A DNA stretch of 64,000 nt from Cladopsammia gracilis (Eukaryota > Cnidaria > Anthozoa > Scleractinia > Dendrophylliidae). The position numbers and the translations under genes were made by a program. Below the pieces are notes generated by a model, which ran no database searches, had not been told where the DNA came from, and was given only the letters and a program-made list of their open reading frames with translations. The stretch covers positions 183,501 through 247,500 of the forward strand of contig JAJGOT010000021.1 in NCBI GenBank assembly GCA_022457155.1, given 5' to 3'. Below are positions 27,990 to 40,400 of this stretch, piece after piece; position 1 is the first letter of the stretch, and each line of letters opens with the position of its first letter.

Positions 27990-30900
27990 GTCGGCTCTAT
28001 TAAATCCTATACCAATTGCAGAACATTTTAGGAGGAGCCACCGACAATGTGAGCACATGAAGTGAAGTGAAATGAAGTGAAGTAAGCATGCATATGAAGT
28101 GAAGAGAAGTAAGCATTGCATGTGAAGTGAAGAGAAGTAAGCATTGCATATGAAGTGAAGAGAAGTAAGCATTGCATGTGAAGTGAAGAGAAGTAAGCAT
28201 TGCACATGAAGTGAAGTGAAGTAAGCATTGCATATGAAGTGAAGAGAAGTAAGCATTGCATATGAAGTGAAGTGAAGGAAGCATTGCATGGGAAGTAAAG
28301 TGAAGTAAGCATTGCACATGAAGTGAAGTGAAGTAAGCTTTGCATAATTTTATGGAACATTACTATTCAGACTAAACTATGGAGTGAGTGAAGTACATGT
28401 GTGTTGTAAGCATTGCATGTGGAACATTACTATTCAGACTAAACTGTAATCAACAGTTTTTTTTTAGTCTATCCGTTTCACGATATCTATTAAATACCTA
28501 GCGTGTTGTAAGAGGAAGTAACTTTAAGCGATTTGAGGCATTCCAGAAAAATCAAAACGCACTTTTTATGTCTTGATAAGCATGAACAACTGACTAGCCA
28601 GTAAGTTTGGAGTGGTGCTGTAAAGAAGCTGGTATCCCCCTAGCCGCGGTTTCATGTTAAAAAACTGTTAATTTTAAGCACTGTTAAACATATTGCATTT
28701 TGCGGCTAATTAAGTTAATAATATACATGAAAAAATACTCAATTCTGATTGGCTAAGAGCAGTGCAGTTCAAGTGTAACATCATTGCAAAACTATAACAC
28801 CAGTGCAAATTACAAATAAAAAAAATTGATGCAAAAATGTTTAGCAAAAAAAAAAGCTGAATCAGCTCTGAGTCCTTGAAGCTAATTCAGCCCTTCAGGC
28901 CATTTTGGACATTGGTGGGCCTGATTCAGCTCCCTGTTAGGTCCAAACAGCTCTATTTTAGAAGGGCTAAATTAGCCCCCAAAATAGTACCGTATTTTAC
29001 TCACCGAAATAGCCCCAATTTTGGGGCCAAAACAGAACTTTTGAATTTACAGTGTATGGATCAGCGGAAAGACAGGAAGAAGTTAGTCAAAAGCATCCGA
29101 GTGCGCTCGAAGAGATGATCATGATAATGATGTGTGCGTTGTTACATCCTTAATCGTATCAATAACAAAATTCTCGATTACGTAATTGGCGCGCGGTCAC
29201 GTAGGTGTCCAATTACAGCTGTCCAATTACAACTTTTTGTAATTGGATAGCCGTAATTGGACACCTACGTTGCGCGCGCGTCAATCAGGTGCACTTAAAT
29301 GGGATATTTTTTCGCGGCTGTTTCCTCCTGCTTACAAACTGATAGAAAATATCATTGACGTTTTAAGTACAAAAAACTCCACATACTGAATAGACTTTTT
29401 AATCTCCAATTTTGTTGTTGATTCGATTAATTAGTAATTGAACTTCGTGTCGTACAATTCAGGGGTAATCGCGCTCCGCCGATTTGAACTTACTCGCCCG
29501 ATTATTCCCTGAATTGTACTCCACTGCATGTAGCAGCTCTCGTAAGGTCTCACACCATTGGTTCGGAGAACAATAGAACAAACAACCCAACAATGGGCTC
29601 TAGACCAAAAACAACAGAAGCTGTGTTTTACAAGGCCAATGAAAATAAAGGTTTCGGAGAGCTGCTACACTACTGCTCCACTCAGTCCAATTACTATTAC
29701 TTATTTCGTATCGACTTCGTCAGCTAGCTAAAAAATATGATTAGTATATACTGAAACAGTGGATGGTATTGTTGGCGCGCTCTGATTGGCTTCTGAAACT
29801 CGGGATAGCAAGTGCTATTCACCTCCAAGCAATTTGAACGTGAAAATTACAATAGTTAACAGGAATAAATGAGTTAAAAATCATTATTTTCGTGCTATAT
29901 TATCTCACTGTTTTAATATATACTAAAACAACTATTCACCTCAGTGTCGGTGGCCAGTGGCGGATATTTATCTACCACAAGCCACCTCCACTTCGGTGAA
30001 TAGTTGTTAATGACAGACAGACAGACAGACAAAAAAAATACCTATTAAGGAAGCTGAGGTGAACAATAATTCTAGGTGAAGTTACTAACTATATTTTTTT
30101 TTATTTAATTAATTTATCTCTCACTTTTTTCTTTTTTACGTTTGTAATGATTGATGTAAATATTTGTATATAGGGCCCCCGTTGATACCAGTTTATGCAA
30201 ACAGTTGAAGGTGTTACCCTATTCAAATAAAGATATCTATCTTATCTAATTTGAGTTTGTTCAAGGGAAAGCACAAAAATATGATAGTGATTGACAGCTT
30301 ATGTTTAAAGTAGTGCACTTTTTTATCAGGTGTGAACGCCAATTTTCTGAAGTGTCACTTGGGAATCTCAGGTGTACTTGAGTCAAGCTCTTGCTTTAGA
30401 TACACTTAGCTTCTAATGTGAAACCAACTGTTCACCTGTGCAGATTTGTCCATTTCCAGTGTATCCAGGATTGCAAGTACAGTTATGAGAACCAATGGTA
30501 TTGTTACAGTAGGCATTGGCATTACACGAATGACTGTTGGTTGTACACTCGTCGATATCTAACGGAAGAAACAAATAATAGAGTGATTTAACTAAGCATA
30601 TATTTTGATATTTTTGTTGAGCTTTAAGGGTGTTGCCATGGAAACACGGTGGATTGTAAATCAGCCTGCAATATTTGGTTTCGTTTATTTTCAGAAAATC
30701 TAGTATTGGCATGTTAACACTGGTTTCATGTCATTTTGTGGTTTAATATGTTTGCGTTGTGTAAACATATCCTTTGTTAGATTTCGAGTTGTTGATGGCA
30801 GGTGAGGTCGGCATATTCGGAACTATTTCGTGAAATTCTAACGAGTGGTTCCGTAGAAATCAGCACGTTTCCGAGGAAAGTCGCTAAAACATCCAGTCAC

Positions 30901-33779
30901 AATTTTTTGGTCAACTGCGCATGCGTTTCATTTGACTGGGTTCTCGATCCAAAGACCAAAACGACCAAAAAGGCAGTGTATTTCTTCAATGGTTCTACAA
31001 ATTATCTGTTGATTCAACAAACATTTTTACGAACAACAAATTGTTTTATTTTAAGACGAAAAACAACACTTTCGCGATCCACGCTGAGCAAAATAAAATG
31101 ATCGTTGAATAGGCGCCACGTTTGTTTTTCTCAAAACTCTGCGCACGCTGACTCACGTAAGCAGCTGAAGAGCGCGTGCAAACTGTGTTCAGCCACCTTA
31201 AGTACGTACATTCACAGCGTGCATTCCCAATGATACAATATTTTTGCGATGATCTTGAGGTGCTTTGTACATTGAAATTATTACAGGTTCATATGATTCA
31301 TAGACAAGTTGATATGATTCAAAGTAAAGACTTCCTGTTGTCTAAGATCTTGTAAGCGGTCACCTTGGCTTGCATTTAAGGTGGTCGCTTATGGAAGGCT
31401 CAACTGTATTGATGTTTAACCCTTTAAGTCCTAAGAGTGATCAGCATCAAATTTCTCCTTGTAATATTAATGCCTTATCAATCAAAAAGGTCATGAGAAT
31501 TAAGGACATGATCACACAACATGACTTCTCTTGATATCCAAACAATTTCTCCCCACTACTTCTTTAAGAAATGTATGGGACTAGAAATGAGAATTAAAAT
31601 TTTGATATTGGGGATTATAGGGTTAAAATTACCTGCACATGATGTTCCGTTTCCAGTGTATCCTGGATCGCACGTACAGTTAAAAGATCCCAAGGTGTTA
31701 GTACAAAAACCATCGGCACTGCAGTTATCAGTGTTGGCTGTACACTCGTCAATATCTAAACGAAAAGGAACAAATGACTATGGATAGAAGCACCCCACGA
31801 ATCGTTTCGATGGAAAATTCTCTTTTTTGGGTTGACATCTGTTTTGTCGATTCGTATATGTACGACTCATACGAATCGACAACCTTGCAGCAGGGCCCAC
31901 TACACGCAAACATATTGAATAATTTCTACGTTTCCCTAAAAAGATGCATTTTTTGGATCGACAATTCTCTTTTTCGGGTCGTAACAAGTTGTCGACCCGT
32001 ACAGATCGAAAACCGTCTTTTTCGGGTCGTATCAGGTCGAGAGTATTGGACAACCCTGGAGGTGGAAAGCTTTCGGAAGCCGGACTTAGTCGTCTTAAAA
32101 TTTCGTAATAAATTAGATTACAAAATATAGTTTTCTTCAGTTATATGTCGCCTCAAAAACTTTCCTAACTTCGGAGAAGTTAACGCATTTTGTTTTCGGA
32201 GGAGTAAAAAAAAAGACAGTTTTGGGTACGAAAGTAAGATTTTCAGAATGGCAGCTCCAGAATGATGGAGGCAGCTAGTTAATGAGGGGGAAATATTCAT
32301 TTTCCTAAGAATTTCTGCCGCCAAAGTATTCAGCTAAATGAACTGAAAAACTGAAACTGTATTAGTTTTCACAACGCCATTCAAAGCGTTTTTCTTAAGG
32401 CCGATTTACACAGCACAACTTTGTCGCATGCGATATTTTGTAGCGCGCTGCTTCCGCCGGCTAGCCGAGAATTGTATACAACTCGCACGATCATATAACA
32501 CTGTATGTGGCTACGATTGTCGTAAGGTTTTAAAACATGTTTAAAAATCCTACAAAATCCTCCTGTGAGTGAGTTTTAGGCTGATTTAGACGACACGATT
32601 CGTGTCATTCGTGTGGCGTGAGCAGGTTGCATGCGATGGTTGTAATCAAAAGTTGTGCAGTGTAAATCGGACTAAAACATTTCTGAAGGGTACAAATAAA
32701 TGTTGAGCCAGGTAGTACTGGTGCGATTCAAACCCTCCGGAGGTCGTGGGTTCGATTCCCACCAAGGTCAAAGACTTTTTCTTTCTCTCGTGTGGTCCCT
32801 TATTTCCTTACTAGGGCTAACGCTCAATACAGGGAAATTTATCGGTTGACCTTAGCACTATAATTTACACACAGAGTTAATTCTCGGATTCCTTGCTTAA
32901 AAATTTCTGGTTGGGTGTCCCAGTATGGAGTGAGAATAAGGCATTGCATAGCGAGCATTTTATTTGAATTGCTATTCAGGCCCTCGCGTCATTTGTACAA
33001 AAGGCATCCATGTGTTATGGGAAGTAATGTATAGGATTGCACGTAAAGGGGGTCACGCTACTTCATGATAGGTATCACAAAGTGTCAAATGTCTAATGTT
33101 TAGGCTGAGGTTAATAAATAACCATATCCAAAAGTAGCTTATCTGTAACCAAGAACAAAAACAATTATTCATATTCACCAGTGCATGATGTTCCATTTCC
33201 AGTGAATCCAGAATTGCAGGTACAGTTAAAAGACCCCACAGTATCAGTACAATAAGCATTGGCATCACAGTTATGTTGGTTTGTTGTACATTCGTTGATC
33301 TCTAAAAGACGAAAAATCAATTGCAAAAGGGTGAGTAAACCCATATATCGCCTTAACGGGGAAGTTCGATCCACCCAATAGGATATGGGTACGTATATTA
33401 CCTATTCAACCTTAATTCATAAATACTTGCGTTGAGGAGAAAAAAGAATTCCCTTGTCAGAACATATCACGAATTTGCTTTGAATGAATAAACTATCTGT
33501 CTCTAAATTATTATCGTATCAATTCAGGATGTTTTTTTTATAGACACACAGATAAACGGACGAAAAGATAGACAGGCAGACAGTCAGGTAGACGGACGAA
33601 ACGATAGATGGAGATACGCCGGGACACCGAAGGAACGAAGTCAAGTGTCCGTAATAGAGATAAGTAAATAAATAAATAAAATAGACATGACGTCATTTTA
33701 AAGGCTCAAGTAACATCTCATCGTGCTAAAAAACATATTCACGCTCTACTACATGTATCGAGCACTCTCCTGCACAGTG

Positions 33780-33826
<47 letters not shown>

Positions 33827-34377
33827 ACTACAATAATTAACGCACGTATCTTGCAATAATAGGATTGTCTTTTTCTTTTCCTTGTTTTATTCTTTGTTTT
33901 TAGTTGTTTTGTGTTTGAACGTTCTGTCGGGGGCACTTGGTAAGACGTGCTGGTCCTGTCATTCCGACAGTGACCTATATGATTATTCGGGGGCCCTCGA
34001 TAGGGAGTTTTCTTTGTTTCAATCATTAATTAAGGTTTTTATCACATCATGTATATTTTTAGCGTTAAATTTTTCCTTGTTATTTAGTTCTTTTGTTATG
34101 TTACGTAACCTCGTTTTCCTTTGTTTTTGTAGCTTAATGTATATAAGTCACAACTTGTATAACTTAATCATTGTACATAGTTTTTAGTTTTTAGTTTTTA
34201 ATTCTTTGTAATTTCTGAAGAAGGCCGAAGGCCGAAACGTTAAAACCAGTCAGGACCAGTAAGAAGTTCGCCCCATCGTTTTTTTTATTATACTTATCTA
34301 CAAATTCACGTGGTGGCGTCGTATCCTTGGATCCTTCTGCTGAAGAGTTCACCGTTTGTGTAAACCTTTTTATTCAG

Positions 34378-34435
<58 letters not shown>

Positions 34436-37400
34436 TTTAACAATAACATCATGAGGTCGAGATTTCTATCGCGTGTTAGACGTCCAAAACTTAACAACAA
34501 ATACTCTTCACAGACACTTCGAAAACACGAAGAAGTGGCTGCAATTAGGCTACTCACTCTACTCACTTCCTACAACAGAATAGATAGTGAGTAGCGTAAC
34601 CAAAAGGAGAACAGCACTTCGTGATAGAACGCTAGTAGATTTATATTATATATATATACACCAAAGCAACGAAGTCAAGTGTCCGTAGAAGATAAGTGTC
34701 CGCATTATAAAGGTCATTGATATGACATCATTCATATTAAAACGCTTCAACATACTTCCAAACGGCCCAAACTCGTATTTTAATTATTGTTGTTGCTTGT
34801 TATCATCGATCGGACGATAAAACAAATACTTGACAATTCATAGTAAATACATACATACATTTTTTTTTTGAAAAATGGGGAATTATCTTTTACCCAACTT
34901 TCATCGTTGTTGTGTAGTAATAAAGATGTTAATTTATATCAAATTTACCCTCCGCGGCCGAACTTTAGATTCCGTTGCCCGTATAGCAGAATATTCGTAT
35001 TATAGAGGTTATTCAGTTAATAGAAAATATACGGGAATTTTTCAGAACCAAATATAACCTGGAACCCCTCTCTGCTGTTGAGCAAAAGAGAAGGTGGGGA
35101 TGGCTGGGACATGTCTTACGGATGGAAGCAGACGGAGACTTACTCCCTAGTGCAAAGGGTTGCATTGAGATGGCGCCCCAAGGGAAGCGTAGCATAGGCA
35201 GACCTAAGGTGACCTGGCGTAGAACAGTGGAAAGAAAACTGAAGGAGCGTGGCCTCACGCTCAAAACAGCTAGACGGCAGGCAAAAGATCGGCAGCAGTG
35301 GAGGACCATTATGGAAGCCCCATGTGCCACTAGGCACTCTGGGTCCTCAAGAAGAGGAAGGAATGTGTACGTACTAGAGAGGTTACAGTAATGAGAGGTG
35401 TCCGTATTAGAGAGGTGTCCGTAAGGAGAGGTGTCCGTATTAGAGAGGTGTCCGTATTAAAAAGGTTTTCGTAAAGAGAGATGCCCATAATTAGAGAGGT
35501 GTCTGTAAGGAGAGGTTTCTGTACGAGAGGTGTCCGTAAAAGAGTTGTCCATATCAGAGAGATGTCCGTAAGGAGAGGTGTCCGTATTAGAGAGGTGTCC
35601 GTATTTAAGAGAGATTTCCGTAAGGAGAGGTTCGACTGTAGAAAAAGTGCGATATTTTGCGATATTTGATTGACAGCTTATGTTTAAAGTAATGTGTTTT
35701 CTTATCAGGTGTGAACGCCAATTTTCTGAATTGTTACTTGGGAATCTCAAGTGCGCTTGAGTCAAGCTCTTGCTCTAGATACACTTAGCTTCCAGTGTGA
35801 AACCAACTGTTCACCTATGCAGTTTTGTCCATTTCCAGTGTATCCAGGGTTGCACGTACAGTCATGAGAACCAATGGTGTTGGTACAGTTAGCGTTGGCA
35901 TTACAATCGTTGTTGGTTGCACACTCATCAACGTCTAAAAATGAAAACCAAATGTGTCTGGAGTGAATACAAACAAATCATGCATTAACTCTTGATTAAC
36001 GTGCATATCTACAGGGCCGTAGCTAGAAATAAATAAGGACTGAGGCAATATCCATGGTTATTTGCTGGTAGTGTTTTACTTTCTCCTTAAAAAAAAACAT
36101 CTTACTTTCCCCGGAGAAAAAGGAAAAAATGACTGAGGCAAGTGCCTCGGTTTGCCTCATACTGGCTACGGCCCTGATCTACTTACCGAAACAGTCTGTC
36201 CCCACGGAGTTAAAACGATTATTTTTAGAGAACATATGAGATTAGCATTGATCAACAGAAAACTTATTATCTTATAAGTGTTAAGAAAATAAACAAATTT
36301 GAAAGTTATAGTTTCATTAGCTTGTATAAGTTGATTTAATGTAACTTATAGTGAATCCAAAGTTTTGTGATGAGATTTATTTTGCGAAATTAAGACTTTA
36401 AAGTTTTGACCGTCGAGTGTGTGTCCCTAAGTGGGACACCAAGATGGCCGCTGCATAGATTTTTAATAAAAATGTCGAATACTCGTTCGCATATACTACT
36501 CGTAAACGAAACGCTCTTGCGTTTCAGAATTTGGTTTAGATGTGTAGTTTTAAACTCTCTAGAATTCCATAAACATTTTGGAATCGAAATCTGTTTTTTA
36601 ATGTTTCTGAATTTTGATTACTAATGCATCTGACTGTCTGATTACATGTTCTTCCCAGAAAAATCGGAAAAGAAGAAGGCAGTCCTTTCCTCTTCCCGAC
36701 CTTCCTAGAAAGATCGAAGGGGACTCTGCTAGAAGAGTAAATTTTGATATGGCATAACTGTAAGCCAAGAATTGGAGTGTTGTGTTGTATATCGGGAGAT
36801 ATTCGAGACAAAGACAGCCAATCAGACAGTCAGACTTATCAGTACACTGAGTACGACAGTCAGTCTGACTGACTAATGAATTGACGGTTTGTTAGACAGT
36901 AGCCTGTGAACAGGCTCTCTGGTGGGATATAGGGCGAAAAAAAAAAACGGCGCACAGGGAGGGGGTGGCTCTTCCCCTCTCCCCAGTTTTCCCGCGGCTC
37001 GCTTCGTTCGCCGACTTTCTTTTGCCGCATCTACTTTCGTCATACCCCCACAAAGAGGCCTGCTTACAGGCTAGTTAGACAGACAGAAACAGACAGAAAC
37101 TACTTTTCGATTTTCGATTTTCAAAGCAAGTTGACCATATACCTTTCGAATTCTTTAAAATGCAAAGCGCTTTACAGTAAGCACCTAACAGACATACTTT
37201 TTTTTTCAAGTTTGCCAATCAGAGAACGCGAATTTAATTGACGGGCACTCCTCCTCGATCTCGATCGGGCTGTTGTCGCTTCGTGTTTATCACGGGAGTG
37301 CTAAAGCTAGTTACAAAATACGAACATTTTATTCACTTCATTGCTTCAAGCGTAGCCGCAGTCACGAAAACAATTATAAGAATTAGCTGGTGATATTGTG

Positions 37401-40400
37401 AAACTTGTAAAAACGTTTTTTTAGGTGCTCGCGGTACGGCGCGTCGCACTGTACATAACTCAAAGGAAACCACAGAAAAATATTCATATTCACCAGTGCA
37501 TGATGTTCCATTTCCAGTGTATCCAGGATTGCAGGCGCAGTGAAAAGATGGCACTTCATTGGTACAAAGGGCGTTGACGTCGCAGTTATGAGCGTTTGTT
37601 GCACACTCGTTAATATCTAAAAGAAGAAGAGGAAAACAGGTATCTTTGATGTGAGAAAAAGGAACTTATATATAAAGCACAAAATGGTTAAAGGGGAAGT
37701 ATCGCGGGGATGTGGTGTCATTTTAAAAACTAAACAATGTTTTTGTATGAACAGAAACTGAAAAAATAACGGTCCAGTGGTGTGCTAAATTACCACAAAA
37801 TGTACCAAAACGATCGAGTGACTGAGTCTGATTAAATTGTAACTTACCACATTTTCATCTCCAAAATGGGCTGGAACAGAAGTAAAAGACCTCTTCAGCT
37901 TGAATGTTTTGTTTTCCCAATGTACAGTAGATCGTGTGATGTTACCCTAGAGAACAGTTTCTTTTAAATTTTCTTTTCTTCACGTGCAAATGTATGTATA
38001 ATTTATGAAAAGACAAAGGACAAATTCCCTTGAGAACATCACATGACCTACATTGAGGAAACAAAACGTACATGCTAGAGAGGTCTATTTGTTCCTCTTT
38101 CAAGAACTGGATGATTTCGCTCTCTTGGTGTTTTACTATTTTTTTATAAATAAGTAAAGGTATTGTAGCATGGCTTTCACCAAAAAGAGGTCAAATTCCC
38201 GTAAAACTTACCCTTTAAGTTTTTAGGTATTTTTCTAGATAATATTACGCTACTGGTGCTATGTTAACATCAACAACAACAACAACAACAACAACTTTAT
38301 TTCTACCCATACAATCAAAAGAAAGAAATTTACATGAAATGCAATGCCAACCTTTAGCAGGGGCGTAGCTGCCTGTAAGCCAAGTAAGCACTGGCTTACA
38401 AAAAAAAAAAATTAAATTTATCAGCTACAAAATGACAACGCGATGTCTTTTCGTATATTATGCTATGTTATTATTGTTAACCTTTTCTTTTTCAATTTGT
38501 GCCCCCTGGCTTACTGGTAAAAACTTCCCAGGAACGCCCCTGTTTAGACATGTGCTGCGGCGCAAAGTATGACGGTGATTAACATCTTATGTTTAAAGTA
38601 ATGCACTTTCTTATCTGGTGTGAACGCTAATTTTCTGAAGTGTTACTTGGGAATCTCAACTGCGCTTGCGTCAAGCTCTTGCTCTAAATACACTTAGCTT
38701 CTAGTGTGAAACCAACTGTTCACCTGTGCAGGTTACTCCAGTTCCATTGTATCCAGGATTGCAGGTACAGTTATAAGACCCCTCGGTGTTATTACAAAAA
38801 GCATTGCCGCTGCAGTTATCAGTGTTGGCTGTACACTCGTTAATATCTGAGAGAAAGAAACACAACTTGCGTAAACCCTCATCACACAGAGAATCTTTTT
38901 GTCCAATTTAGTTATATATTTCGTGGCATTTGGCGATATAACATGCGAAAGTTACCGAGTAAACAAAACTGATTTCGTTATTTCTGCGGGAGATTGTACC
39001 TTTAAAGGGGCTATGTCATGTGTTTTTTATGATAATCACCTGTGCATGTCAATAGTCCATCACCAGAATATCCATCATCGCAGGAACAATTATAGGATCC
39101 CCCGATATTAACACAATGACCATTGGCATGGCAGTTGTAGGCGTTGGTTGCACACTCATCAATATCTAAAAGAAGAGAAACGAATGATTGGAGTGTTTTA
39201 AAAAGCTTCTTGCGCATTTGCTTTTAACGTTTGCATGACAGTTGAAGGCGTTTGCTGCACACTCGACAATAGAAACGAATGCTTCTTGTGCATTTGCTAG
39301 TGTGAAACCAACTGTTCACCTGTGCAGGTTTGTCCATTTCCAGTGTATCCAGGATTGCAAGTACAGTTGTGAGATCCAGCGGTGTTATTACAAAAAGCAT
39401 CGTCATTACAGTTACTGGTGTTGGTTGCACACTCGTCAATATCTAATAAAGAGGGAAAAACAAAATCTCTCATCACGATTGTTTGAATCAACGCTCAGAT
39501 CTAGTAGTTTAAGGAAATATTCGATACTGTCTGAAAATGCTTATCCCCACGGAGTCAGTATAGGATACAAACTTCATCGTAATAGGTGAGGTGTAGATCA
39601 GGGGGTAAAGGTAGCCGGAGTAAAAATGTTAGAACCTGAAAACAGTTTTCGGCCGTACGGCTTCCAGAGTTGCCTACGGAAGTTGCATTAATTTGAATGC
39701 TCAAGGGAGCTATGTCACGAGGATTTTCACGTTTTTAGGTCAAAATTGGCCCAAATTAAAGCTAAGTACCGTTGTCAATCAAAGTTTTGGCAAGTTTTCC
39801 AAGACATAAAGCGATAGACTGGAACAAATTGGCCCAATTTTCAGTTAAAGTTTTTTCAATTCATTCTGGTCATCTGCGGCCCAATACACTTATTTTTATC
39901 TCTCAGAGCACTAACAGAGTAATTTTAAAGAAAACTGGGCCATTCTGTTTGGGTTTCCATTGAGATAAATATGTATATTGACTGTTTTAAGTAACATTTA
40001 AAATGAAATAATGAAATAGCCCCTTTCACAGCAAACATCTCTACTAAACCCTCTTGATTCAACTTGGACCAAGAAAAAAAAATAATTATTACTAACCTGT
40101 GCATGTCGAGACTCCATCGCCAGAATATCCAGGATTGCAGGAACAGTTATAAGATCCCCCGATATTAACACAACGACCATTGGCAGTGCAGTTGTAGGCG
40201 TTGGTTGCACACTCGTCAATATCTAAAAAAAAGGAGAGGAATAGATGACTCTGGAGTGTTAAAACGCTTCTCACGCTTTTTCTTTGAATGATTGCACAAT
40301 AAGAACACTGTATACATGCTCACATGGGTCAACACTTCATGGCATCTCAAAGTATGATCTAGAAGGCACTTGACCAATGGGAAAACAGGAGCCAACCTTT

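Larger units (their letters stand above)
27198..30435. other. Intron 14 of gene 1
   Basis: Beyond the satellites it holds palindromic MITE-like pieces: 29190-29280 (GTAGGTGTCCAATTAC and complement) and about 29435-29700 (GTACAATTCAGGG and complement), a LINE-like 3' end near 30165-30250 (AAATAAAGATATCTATCTTA), and the duplicated donor-side block. 28870-29115 is low-complexity AGCTC/AGCCC repeat; its tail recurs at 44985-45050. Confidence 0.6.
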
